Positions 1 to 7,492 of a stretch of DNA of 64,000 bases are shown here, in pieces (the first letter of the stretch is position 1; each line of letters opens with the position of its first letter). The position numbers and the translations under genes were made by a program. Under the pieces are notes generated by a model. It did no database searches and was not told the DNA's origin. It saw nothing but the letters and a program-made list of their open reading frames with translations. The DNA is from Calothrix sp. NIES-2098 (GTDB lineage Bacteria; Cyanobacteriota; Cyanobacteriia; Cyanobacteriales; Nostocaceae), in assembly GCA_002368175.1 (NCBI GenBank), contig AP018172.1, positions 4,901,001 through 4,965,000 on the forward strand. Direction: 5' to 3'.

Positions 1-180
1 GCTATCAGTGCTAAATTCATTGGTTGTAACTGTTCCGCAGTAATAGCTCTTGGTACTGGCAATCTGCATTCCTCCTCGTAGATTTAGTTCATCGTTGCTC
101 AATTCATTCAAAAAGCTTTCAGAATCGAGAAATAATTCAGCAACATTAAGTTTGATGTCGTTAATCTTAATATCAGCCAT
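1..180 (-). CDS. Gly-Gly-leader RiPP precursor peptide (3' end outside window)
   Basis: An open frame starts at ATG 178-180 and runs off the window edge, so only the first 60 residues are visible. A strong ribosome binding site (GGAG) lies about 8 bases upstream. The first 37 residues look like a leader: acidic and amphipathic, with an ELSNDELNLRGG end, i.e. the double-glycine site cut by C39-peptidase ABC transporters. The visible core starts MQIASTKSYYCG and is rich in Ser and Thr with one Cys, as expected for a dehydrated or lanthionine peptide. The two genes upstream on the same strand encode a kinase and a HopA1-like protein, which fits a modification role on this peptide. The family assignment is inference; the core is incomplete. 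Confidence 0.6.
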   Translation of the reverse strand, partial: MADIKINDIKLNVAELFLDSESFLNELSNDELNLRGGMQIASTKSYYCGTVTTNEFSTDS

Positions 181-490
181 TTGAGTTTTCTCCAATTACG
201 TTTTTTTGGTTACTTGGAATCGTTTTTTATTTTTGATTCCCGATCAAATTGTATTTATTTAAAATTGATATGCCTAGATGTATACAACTAATTAATAGAC
301 CATAAAAATAACACTTTTGCTCGTAAAAATGCTAAAAACTTACTAATGCTTTCTTGGTTAGAATTCGGTTATACCGATCGCGCATCCAGAATAAAAATTC
401 TAATTATCAAGCATAATTTTCAAGTTAAATTCTGTCGATTAAAGGGACAAAACTCAATCAGATATGTCATACGAAAATTTTAAAATAAAA
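181..490. other. AT-rich intergenic region upstream of the precursor peptide
   Basis: No gene is seen. The region separates the HopA1-like gene (with its terminator) from the precursor peptide, so it probably carries a separate minus-strand promoter for the peptide. I could not settle on a convincing -10/-35 pair. Confidence 0.4.
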
Positions 491-514
491 AAGTCTCAAA
501 ATATTTTGAGACTT
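491..514 (-). terminator. Rho-independent terminator after the HopA1-like gene
   Basis: A perfect 12+12 palindrome (AAGTCTCAAAAT and its complement), followed in the minus direction by a T-rich tract (TTTTATTTTA). It lies 36 bases past the stop codon of the HopA1-like gene and would separate it from the precursor peptide. Confidence 0.75.
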
Positions 515-549
515 CAAACTAAATTATATTGTTGAATATTTATTAGCTA

Positions 550-1659
550 TTAAAACACCCTATAAATATCTTCAGAGTTAGCATTCAAATAAACCCGTTG
601 AAAATCAATACCTAAACGAGAAAATTCATTAAGAATAGACTTCATCCTTCCTGCGGTTGAGTTATCTGCTTGTTGCCAAGCTGACAACAACCCATTCGCC
701 ACAATCTGACAACGATTCATGCCAAAACTTTCACGTTCAGCAAACTTTTGGTCTGGTTCTTCTGCTAACCCCAACCCCGATGCTATATGCATAGTAAATA
801 GGGGGATTTCTGTCTTAAAATGTGATTTATGCACTGTATAAACAGCCTTTAAAACTGGCTCAACAGCTTCATAATCTCTCTTATCAAAATACAAAACTCC
901 TGAATCATAGCGTTCATACTGCTTTGGATTGTACAAAACTTTAAAACTAAAAGGAATTAGTATCTCATTTAGTTGTCGGGTAAGACTATCCATCATCGCT
1001 ACAGCACCTTCAGGAGTGAGATTAAAATATATTCTCACTGTTATTGATTCGCTGTTTGTGTATTCAAGACGACGAAAACCTGCATTGCTAACTGCCATAT
1101 AAAAGCCGTTTTGCACTCGATTCTTAGGCATTCGGATAGCTACATAATCACCCGGACAAGCAGATTGTTCAGATACTTGCAGATGCTTATCTCGCTGAAT
1201 ATGCAGCCTTAAACTACCATTAGTGACTGCTAAACTCCCATCAGGTTCCTGTCTCAAAATAGACCAGCCAGGATCAAAATAGCCTTCTCCAGAATTGCTT
1301 TCATGTAATTGCTGATAAAACCCGACATCAATTCCCAAAACAGTATTATTTTCTAAATCCAAAGGGAGTTTATTTTCTTCTGTATCTGCTGCTAGTGCTT
1401 TTCGCATAGCACCGTTGTAATAAATACCGTAGAGAAAACTTCGCAGTTCTAGACTTAGATATTTCTGTTGTATTTTTTCAGGCAGTTTCTGAAACCTTTC
1501 AACTGTATCAGCAGGTAGTTCCACTGGTTTATAATCTGGATGGCGAATCGAAAAATCAGATTGAATTTCAACTTTGTTAACAATATCTTCTAAAACATCC
1601 AGCAATTGCGTATTTATCTCAGTTTGAAGCTGAGTTTGAGTTGTGTTGAGTAATTGCAT
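550..1659 (-). CDS. HopA1-family protein, candidate phospho-Ser/Thr lyase
   Basis: A 369-residue soluble protein resembling the T3SS effector HopA1 family, as judged from segments such as LRSFLYGIYYNG near residue 75 and the GFYMAVSNAGFRR region in the middle. In actinobacteria, HopA1-like proteins of class V lanthipeptide (LxmY) and thioamitide clusters are paired with an APH-like kinase and take part in Ser/Thr dehydration. The same pair is seen here: the kinase gene ends only 25 bases upstream on the same strand, and a Gly-Gly-leader peptide follows. ATG start; stop TAA at 550. The lyase activity is inferred from context. HopA1-like genes are also found in cyanobacteria without a known function. 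Confidence 0.75.
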   Translation of the reverse strand: MQLLNTTQTQLQTEINTQLLDVLEDIVNKVEIQSDFSIRHPDYKPVELPADTVERFQKLPEKIQQKYLSLELRSFLYGIYYNGAMRKALAADTEENKLPLDLENNTVLGIDVGFYQQLHESNSGEGYFDPGWSILRQEPDGSLAVTNGSLRLHIQRDKHLQVSEQSACPGDYVAIRMPKNRVQNGFYMAVSNAGFRRLEYTNSESITVRIYFNLTPEGAVAMMDSLTRQLNEILIPFSFKVLYNPKQYERYDSGVLYFDKRDYEAVEPVLKAVYTVHKSHFKTEIPLFTMHIASGLGLAEEPDQKFAERESFGMNRCQIVANGLLSAWQQADNSTAGRMKSILNEFSRLGIDFQRVYLNANSEDIYRVF

Positions 1660-1684
1660 AATTATTGATTTATGATGAAATGTT

Positions 1685-2839
1685 TTAAGCAGTTAAAGCA
1701 GTTTTTTGAATTAATTCACTAGTACCAAAAATTATTGGTATTGATTGTTCTGGGCGGCATAATAAGGTTTTAGCTACCTGAAGCATAGCAATACCTGCAT
1801 TGCCAAAAGATTTCTGATACTGAATCATTCCCTGAATTCCTTGAATTAAACCAAAACCTGTAAATTGCATTACCCGCAGCAAGAAATCAGGATGTTGTTC
1901 TAAAATTTGTGGAAATGTCTGTAAATAAACTTGGGTTAATGTTGCAATTGAAGGCTGAAGTTTTTCTAAGGGAGTCATCGCTAAACCTAGAGATTCCTCA
2001 AGGCTTAAAGATTTACTAATCGCTAAACTACCCAGCCATAATTGTACGTAGCTACTAATAAGCGTTCCTAAATCAAAAGCTGGATCTCCCCAAGCAGAAC
2101 GTTCCCAATCAATTAAGCGTATAATACTGTTATTAGATTGCTGCCAATTTTTATAGATTAATATATTATTTAGCTTCAGATCGTTGTGAGTTAAACAGCA
2201 AGGAATAACAGCGTTACCTAAATTGTTGAGAGATGCTTCTAAGCTTTCATAGCGTTGATATAGGGAAAAAAACCTCAACCCATCAGCAGGTATTAAACCG
2301 AAAATTTCCGGTTCTATCCTTTCCAATCCTCTAATCGTTGTTTTTACCTGTTCTGTTCTAGAGTTGTCTAAATTGTCAACCAGAAAGTCTTGATATTCTT
2401 GGTTATTGAAAGTATGACGATGAATTGTTGCTAAGAAAGTGCCTATGGACACAGCTATTTCCACTGAAAAATTCTGTTCGTTACTATAGAATTCGATTAA
2501 ATCTTGATAATCATCTAGATATTTAAACACCATAATGGAATTTTCTGCATCAAAATGCAGTACTTGTGGTAGCGAAAGCTGAAGATGATTGAGTTCGGGA
2601 AATTTTTGTAAGAATTCTTGAATTCGCCACTCACTTAAAAATTCACCAGATGCTTTTCCTTCGTGATTGTGTCGTTCTTGCTTAACCAACAGCTTTTGAT
2701 TATTTGGCAGGGTTAGTAATAAATTAAAATTTTTGGCAGCTTTCAACTCTATCTCAATTTGGTCTTTTTCTATTTGAGTATAAAGGTGATGTTTAGTTAA
2801 ATAGTCAAAGACATTGTGAGAATTTAATAAAAACGTCAT
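1685..2839 (-). CDS. APH-like phosphotransferase, candidate precursor-peptide kinase
   Basis: A 384-residue aminoglycoside/choline-kinase-like phosphotransferase. The catalytic loop THNDLKLNN (HxDxxxxN type) and the metal-binding IDWERSAWGDPAFDLG segment are both intact, so the enzyme should be active. The N-terminal lobe carries the LLVKQERH lysine region. It is the first gene of a minus-strand pair with the HopA1-like gene 25 bases downstream. In class V lanthipeptide and thioamitide pathways, the equivalent kinase (LxmK, TvaC) phosphorylates Ser/Thr of the precursor before elimination. An alternative is a small-molecule kinase, but the neighbour pair makes a peptide kinase more likely. Confidence 0.75.
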   Translation of the reverse strand: MTFLLNSHNVFDYLTKHHLYTQIEKDQIEIELKAAKNFNLLLTLPNNQKLLVKQERHNHEGKASGEFLSEWRIQEFLQKFPELNHLQLSLPQVLHFDAENSIMVFKYLDDYQDLIEFYSNEQNFSVEIAVSIGTFLATIHRHTFNNQEYQDFLVDNLDNSRTEQVKTTIRGLERIEPEIFGLIPADGLRFFSLYQRYESLEASLNNLGNAVIPCCLTHNDLKLNNILIYKNWQQSNNSIIRLIDWERSAWGDPAFDLGTLISSYVQLWLGSLAISKSLSLEESLGLAMTPLEKLQPSIATLTQVYLQTFPQILEQHPDFLLRVMQFTGFGLIQGIQGMIQYQKSFGNAGIAMLQVAKTLLCRPEQSIPIIFGTSELIQKTALTA

Positions 2840-3159
2840 AGCTATATTAGGTAACTGTCAGATTTTAGATAGTGAAAATTACAATATTTGTTTCCTATAT
2901 TCTGCCAGTATCTAATATTTTTTTGAGTTTTTTGAAAGATAAAAGTGACAAAATAAATATACTTAAATCATCTTATTTTTGTTAATTCATATCGAAAATA
3001 TGTTTGTGAATATAAATCTCGATTATCCCGAACGATAATTAAAATTTTTATGTCCTATTTTCTTGCGATCGCACTTTACTCAAATTAGAATTTCTGGTGT
3101 TGCACCTGTAAGGAAAACTAGCAATAGACGAGTAACTTCGCCTACTGCCATCTGCGCAA
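2840..3159. other. Intergenic region between kinase and Rieske genes
   Basis: No gene is recognised. It should contain the minus-strand promoter of the kinase/HopA1 pair on its left side, and the 3' end of the Rieske gene on its right. One HIP1-like gcgatcgc lies near 3065. Confidence 0.35.
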
Positions 3160-4491
3160 TTATCTCTGGGAGTGTATATAATCCACAAAGTAAAATTTAG
3201 GGCGAAGCCAGAATTTTAACCAAGCGTAAACTCCTAAACTGAAGAGGGCTGTAATCATTAGAGGTAAGCCTAGCTTGACTCGCAGCGCATCAGGGAGAAC
3301 GGCAACTACTGATACTACTGTGATAAAGTACGCTAAAAGTCCGACCTGCGAGCGCTCGATATTTTTCAGCGCCCCACGACAGCTACTACAATGCTGAGTA
3401 TGTTGTTTGTAGCGATCTAACATCACCGAGCGATCTTCATTGATTGTTGGGCTGTCTGGAACTTTAATTCCCGCTTCGCTCCAAGGGAGTTGCCCGTGAC
3501 AATACTTATCAAACCAATTGCGAAATTCAATGACTAAGCGATCGGCGCTTGTAGGTAGTTTGTAAGCAGTTTTCCAGCTTTCAACTGATGTTATTTTTTG
3601 CAGAAAGTACTCTTGTTGTTGCAAAAGTATCATATCTCCATCCAGAACCGCATTTCGAGTTTTGATATGATTCCACCAACGAGGTATTAAATTATGCATT
3701 GTTTTGGCAAAATTGCGGGGAAATTGCGCGACAATCCTTGATTTACCTGGAGCAACGGGAATGCAGTAGGTTATCAGTCCCATCTGCTTGTCAGAATCAC
3801 CAATCCTAATTGCATACTCTAAGTGGCAAGGTGGTTCAAAAGTGATTGTGGTTTTAAAGAATCTGTCAGTATTTACCTCAATCAAGTTTGGCGTTGATTG
3901 TACGAGTTTCAGCGGAATGGGTTTTGCTTTTTGGCGATCGCCTTGCACTCCATGATGAGCAAAAGGAACATGGCTGGGATCTGCGACATTTTCTACAAGG
4001 GTTTGCCAATCGTATTCTAAGTCACGTACAAAGGAATCCCAGACAAAACCTTTACTAGCATCTACTAAAGGTGATAAAGGTAAAGGTGTAGCAGCAGCAT
4101 TTTCAGTTGATTTCGCATCTGGCCAAACCCAAAGTAAATCATTTTCTTGGCGCACAGGTAGCGAAACTGCACAGAAATTTTGTTGATTTTTAGTGACAAT
4201 TTCTGGATCTTCTGCTTGGGGAATATGAGTACAAACTCCTTCGGAATCAAACTGCCAGCCGTGATAGCTACACATTAAATTGCCTGTTTTATCGTCAACT
4301 CTTCCTTCACTCAAGGGGGCTAGGCGATGCGGACATCGATCTAAAAATACTTGGTAAGTTTCAGAGAATTTAGGCTGCCAAATTACTAAACGAAGTCCCA
4401 AAAGCGTTACTGGGGTTGGTTTATTGGGGTCTAGATCTTTAATTGGTGTGAGAGGATACCAGTGCTGAAAAAAGTTGAATTCAGATTGCAT
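3160..4491 (-). CDS. Rieske non-heme iron oxygenase, pheophorbide a oxygenase (PaO/Tic55) type
   Basis: A 443-residue oxygenase. The Rieske [2Fe-2S] site is CPH at residues 48-50 and CSYH near 73-76. The mononuclear iron site is NVADPSHVPFAHHG near 168-181. A PaO-type C-terminal region follows, with the family's CxxC motif (CSSC near 370) and then two hydrophobic segments (about 380-400 and 408-425) that anchor it in a membrane, probably the thylakoid. Plant and cyanobacterial relatives (PaO, Tic55, Lls1, PTC52) oxidise chlorophyll-derived tetrapyrroles or related compounds, with electrons from ferredoxin. The exact substrate cannot be read from sequence. It is transcribed alone. Confidence 0.85.
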   Translation of the reverse strand: MQSEFNFFQHWYPLTPIKDLDPNKPTPVTLLGLRLVIWQPKFSETYQVFLDRCPHRLAPLSEGRVDDKTGNLMCSYHGWQFDSEGVCTHIPQAEDPEIVTKNQQNFCAVSLPVRQENDLLWVWPDAKSTENAAATPLPLSPLVDASKGFVWDSFVRDLEYDWQTLVENVADPSHVPFAHHGVQGDRQKAKPIPLKLVQSTPNLIEVNTDRFFKTTITFEPPCHLEYAIRIGDSDKQMGLITYCIPVAPGKSRIVAQFPRNFAKTMHNLIPRWWNHIKTRNAVLDGDMILLQQQEYFLQKITSVESWKTAYKLPTSADRLVIEFRNWFDKYCHGQLPWSEAGIKVPDSPTINEDRSVMLDRYKQHTQHCSSCRGALKNIERSQVGLLAYFITVVSVVAVLPDALRVKLGLPLMITALFSLGVYAWLKFWLRPKFYFVDYIHSQR

Positions 4492-4929
4492 TTTACTTTT
4501 AATACCTTTAATGATTCAATCAATTAACTTGGCAAACAAACACATCAAAAAATCATGCAATGGCAGTTTTCATCACTATTCATCATGTAATGTTACATCT
4601 CTATTTGCATATGTCTTAGTTAACTTTACTAACTTGTTTTCAGACTTTCTCTACTAAAAGACTTAATTATTATATATAATAAAAAATTTATATAATTCCA
4701 GTTTTAATTATTTTACTAAAGCCATCATTAGCCACTTATCAAAGGGGCTAGAAAAAAAATGTAACTTGATGATGTCGAAAATAGTAATATAATTCCTACA
4801 GAATTTCATGTTTCAAAATTAAGTCTAAAGCATAATGAGATTACCTTGTGTAGGTGAAAACCTAGCAGGGAGATTGCCATCTGAAAACTAGAAATCCCCG
4901 TATTTATGGCTGGGGAATAATAAAAGTTT
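4492..4929. other. AT-rich intergenic region, possible IS-end remnant near 4840-4920
   Basis: No convincing gene. A 60-codon frame at 4475-4657 has no supporting signal. Bases 4841-4920 contain a small hairpin (CCCC 4896-4899 with GGGG 4912-4915) next to GAAAACTAGAAATCCCCG, which resembles right ends of IS200/IS605-type elements in cyanobacteria. No transposase is adjacent, so this is only a weak hint. Confidence 0.3.
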
Positions 4930-5190
4930 ATGTCTAATTCTGTTATTACCGTAACCGTGAAGTTATTTGCAGCTTACCAAGAAGCTTATAAAACATCAGA
5001 ACTGGTGTTAGAATTTCCCAATGGTACGCCAGTGAGAGCAGTATGCGATCGCTTGATTGCGGAACATCCAGAACTGCGCCAATTGCGAGATATTACCCGC
5101 TTTGGGATTAATTTAATATTTGTCGAACCGGATACACCCCTGCAAAATGGCGATGAAGTCGTGTTAATTCCACCTGTGAGTGGTGGTTAG
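4930..5190 (+). CDS. MoaD/ThiS-family sulfur-carrier protein
   Basis: An 86-residue ubiquitin-fold protein ending in PPVSGG. The C-terminal Gly-Gly is the residue pair that is adenylated and thiocarboxylated in sulfur carriers. The start VTVKLFAAYQEAYKT and the NGDEVVLIPPVSGG end are typical of the MoaD branch (small subunit of molybdopterin synthase), but stand-alone MoaD/ThiS-like proteins also serve thiamine, tRNA or amino-acid sulfur transfer. No moaE, moeB or thi gene is nearby, so the pathway cannot be assigned. ATG start at 4930; transcribed alone. Confidence 0.85.
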   Translation: MSNSVITVTVKLFAAYQEAYKTSELVLEFPNGTPVRAVCDRLIAEHPELRQLRDITRFGINLIFVEPDTPLQNGDEVVLIPPVSGG

Positions 5191-5209
5191 GGAATTTCAG
5201 CTAAAAAAT

Positions 5210-5251
5210 TTGTAGGCGGAGGGGCAGGGAGCAGGGAGCAGGGGGAGGAAG
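5210..5251. repeat. Short G-rich tandem heptamer repeat (GGGAGCA)
   Basis: Downstream of the sulfur-carrier gene the sequence runs GGGGCAGGGAGCAGGGAGCA and continues into a G/A-rich stretch. It has a few copies of a 7-base unit, the type of short tandem repeat common in Nostocales intergenic DNA. Confidence 0.5.
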
Positions 5252-5335
5252 AATATTATTATTTGAGTAAATTGGATAATTTATTTTCTGGCAGTCCCTT
5301 AACATACAATAGGCGATCGCTCGTAATAAAATCTG

Positions 5336-5752
5336 ATGAGTAAACCAATAGTTTGGGTACATGGCGACTGTTTAAGTCCCCACAATCCTGCACTGCAAAA
5401 ATATCCCGACGCACCAGCTATCTGGGTTTGGGACGATGCGTTGATAGAAGAATGGCAACTGAGCCTTAAACGTATCACCTTTATTTACGAATGCTTGCTA
5501 GAGTTACCTGTTGAAATTCGGCGTGGTAATGTAGCCCAGGAAATTATCGCCTTTGCTCAAGAGCATAATGCCGATTTAATTGTCACCACCGCAAGTCCTA
5601 GCCCGCGCTTTGCGAATATCTGCAAGGAAGTTGAATCTGCTTTAGTTATGGAAGTGTTAGAGGTAGAACCGTTTTTTGATTACGATGGGTATATTGACCT
5701 GAAGCGGTTCTCTCGCTATTGGAAAGTGGCTGAGAAGTATGTTTTAGAATAA
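5336..5752 (+). CDS. Stand-alone photolyase-N-terminal-domain-like protein
   Basis: A 138-residue protein. The start IVWVHGDCLSPHNPAL matches the pattern of the photolyase/cryptochrome antenna-domain start (WFRRDLRLxDNPAL), and LPVEIRRGNVAQEI with NADLIVTTASPSPRF matches the later part of that Rossmann-like domain. The FAD-binding helical domain is missing, so it cannot be a photolyase by itself. It may bind a chromophore or a nucleotide, or work with a separate FAD-binding protein. Start ATG at 5336. Similar short proteins occur in cyanobacteria; their role is not known to me. Confidence 0.6.
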   Translation: MSKPIVWVHGDCLSPHNPALQKYPDAPAIWVWDDALIEEWQLSLKRITFIYECLLELPVEIRRGNVAQEIIAFAQEHNADLIVTTASPSPRFANICKEVESALVMEVLEVEPFFDYDGYIDLKRFSRYWKVAEKYVLE

Positions 5753-5803
5753 GTAGCGATCGCTAAATCTTGGCTGATATTTAATTTCTTTTTTGCTGAT
5801 TTA

Positions 5804-5936
5804 ATACCAATTCAAATAATCTTTGTGACAGATAAATTCTTTGTATGGGCACGGCATCAGTAAGATCATTTGATATACCAAAAGATTATGGATGCCGTGC
5901 CCCTACTCATCTGTCGCATTCTTTTTTCAAAATGGT
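5804..5936. repeat. Palindromic dispersed element, MITE-like (copy A)
   Basis: The arms GGGCACGGCATC (5847-5858) and GATGCCGTGCCC (5891-5902) are perfectly complementary. Outer parts (ACAGATAAATTCTTTGTA and CTCATCTGTCGCATTC) recur almost unchanged at 37081-37175. The left end ATACCAATTCAAATAAT also recurs, inverted, at the right end of the element near 62290. Confidence 0.75.
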
Positions 5937-5965
5937 AAGTACTCAAGCAGAATTAATTACACAAT

Positions 5966-6033
5966 GTCATTGCGAATGGAGCGAAGCGGAATGAAGCAAT
6001 CGCAAGGGCTGAGATTGCTTCGCTCGCAATGAC
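5966..6033. repeat. Hairpin repeat of the GTCATTGCGA...CGCAATGAC type
   Basis: The ends GTCATTGCGA and TCGCAATGAC are inverted copies, and the inner parts (GCGAAGCGGAATGAAGCAATC with GATTGCTTCGC) also pair. This type of dispersed hairpin is common in cyanobacterial intergenic regions. Confidence 0.7.
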
Positions 6034-6072
6034 AAGTGTTGATCCGAACTTGATATGAGATTCCACTTTTAA

Positions 6073-6347
6073 GGCTCATTAACGGAGCTAAAAGACTCAT
6101 TAATGGAGTTCTAAGCCTCATTAATGGAGCTAAAAGACTCGTTAACGGAGTTCCGAACCTCATTAATGGAGTTCTAAGCCTCATTAATGGAGCTAAAAGA
6201 CTCGTTAACGGAGTTCTGAGCCTCATTAACGGAGCTAAAAGACTCGTTAACGGAGTTCCGAGCTTCATTAATGGAGTTCCGAGCTTCATTAACGGAGTTC
6301 TGAGCCTCATTAACGGAGCTAAAAGCCTCATTAATGGAGTTCTGAGC
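6073..6347. repeat. 21-bp tandem repeat, about 13 units
   Basis: Imperfect units of 21 bases follow the pattern CTCATTAAYGGAG plus either CTAAAAGA or TTCTRAGC. Because 21 is a multiple of three, frames stay open on both strands: plus reads LINGAKR/LINGVLS heptads, minus reads LMRLRTP heptads (134 codons at 5957-6361). I see no ribosome binding site or other coding signal. The unit resembles, in length and in its GTTAA core, the repeat at 58400-58638. Confidence 0.85.
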
Positions 6348-6524
6348 TTAAACCGCATCACATCTTGAGAAAAAACTATTCTCAGACTCAGGCTGAGAGC
6401 AAGAAATATCCTGGTTAGAGGCAGAAAATTGTTGTGCTACTAAGTTTATCTTGTTCTCTCCCTAAGTTTACTGAAAAAATTCCTTATAATCGTTTTTAAT
6501 GGTCTAATATCGTACCAAATTACT

Positions 6525-6980
6525 ATGGAACCAATTACCGTCGGTGCGATCGCTCTTTTAACTTTAATCGGTAATAAAGTCATCGATTGGTCAACAGAAA
6601 AGGCTTTGGATGCTGGTTTAGACAAAGCCAAGCAAGTTCTTAAAGCTAAATCACCCGAAACAGCCGCAGCTTTAGAAACCGCAGCCGCACAAGCAGCCTT
6701 ACCACCAGCAGAACGAGAAGATATTGGTGAAGCTGTATTAGTAGAAGAGGTAAAAAAAGCAGCAGCAGCAGACCCGGAAATTAAGGAAGCTGTCGAAGCA
6801 TTAGGAAATCAAGCCAGCACTGCTGCACAAGCTAACCCTGAACTAGCAAAGGCTATTGCAGAGTTAACCGCAACTATTAAAGCGCAAAGTCCTACAACAG
6901 TAGAGAACTGGCAAGGTATAAATATTAAGGGTGGCACTAATACTATCAGTAATCCCACATTCAACTTTGGCAGCAAATGA
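6525..6980 (+). CDS. Small membrane-helix protein with C-terminal NLR-shared motif; candidate pore-forming effector
   Basis: A 151-residue protein. Residues 3-20 form a hydrophobic N-terminal helix (ITVGAIALLTLIGNKVI). Residues 25-125 are Ala/Glu/Lys-rich helix. The C-terminal 24 residues carry NWQGINIKGG followed by an Asn/Pro/Phe-rich end (NPTFNFG). Nearly the same motif starts the next protein, whose ATG overlaps this stop (ATGA at 6977-6980), so translation is coupled. An N-terminal membrane helix plus a C-terminal motif shared with the N-terminus of an adjacent NLR is the layout of bacterial Bell-domain effectors that are triggered by amyloid signalling (BASS) motifs. This role is inference; no toxicity can be seen in sequence. 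Confidence 0.65.
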   Translation: MEPITVGAIALLTLIGNKVIDWSTEKALDAGLDKAKQVLKAKSPETAAALETAAAQAALPPAEREDIGEAVLVEEVKKAAAADPEIKEAVEALGNQASTAAQANPELAKAIAELTATIKAQSPTTVENWQGINIKGGTNTISNPTFNFGSK

Positions 6981-7492
6981 GCAATGAGAATTGGCAAGGG
7001 ATAAACATTAAGGGTGGCGAGACTAACATCAACAACCCAACAATTAATATTGGGTCATCACAACAGACTTCTCCACCAAATATCCCTAACAATTTAATTT
7101 ACAAAGGCGCGGTCAAGTTTGTTGGGCGAGACAATGAACTTACCGACATCCATCAGAAATTGCAGCAGTCGGGTAACGTAGCAATTTCGGCGGTAGCTGG
7201 GATGGGTGGTGTCGGTAAAACAGAACTAGCAACCCAGTATGCACTAAGACATGAAGCCGATTATCCTGGCGGTATCTGCTGGCTAAATGGGAGAGAATCG
7301 GATTTAGCAGCTAGCATTGTGCAATTTTATCTGTTGTACATCGGTCAAGAAATCCCAAAAGAGTTAGGCGGAAAATTGCTGAACCTCCAAGAACAAGTAC
7401 GATGGTGTTGGCAGCATTGGCAACCATCCGAGGGTTTGGTGTTGGTAGTATTTGATGATGTCACTAATTTACAATACTCCGGACAGTTTTGA
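6977..7492 (+). pseudogene. NB-ARC/TPR (NLR-like) ATPase, 5' part, interrupted by an insertion sequence
   Basis: The true gene part is 6977-7471; codons after that (to the stop at 7490) come from the inserted element. The fragment starts with the NWQGINIKGG motif shared with the upstream protein (residues 5-14), then IYKGAVKFVGRDNEL, a perfect Walker A (GMGGVGKTELA, near residue 75) and Walker B (LVLVVFDDV, near 158). The codon ACT AAT TTA at the break continues in frame as GAG AAT CTG after the right end of the element, so the uninterrupted protein would be 832 residues. Without precise excision, the ATPase is cut right after Walker B and should be inactive. Confidence 0.9.

Noticed and set aside
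4475..4657. 60-codon plus frame upstream of the sulfur-carrier gene
   Set aside because: Overlaps the start of the Rieske gene, has no ribosome binding site and no recognisable protein features.
5957..6361. 134-codon minus frame of LMRLRTP-like heptads
   Set aside because: It is produced by the 21-bp tandem repeat, whose length keeps all frames open; no start signal is seen. Kept as a repeat, not as a gene.
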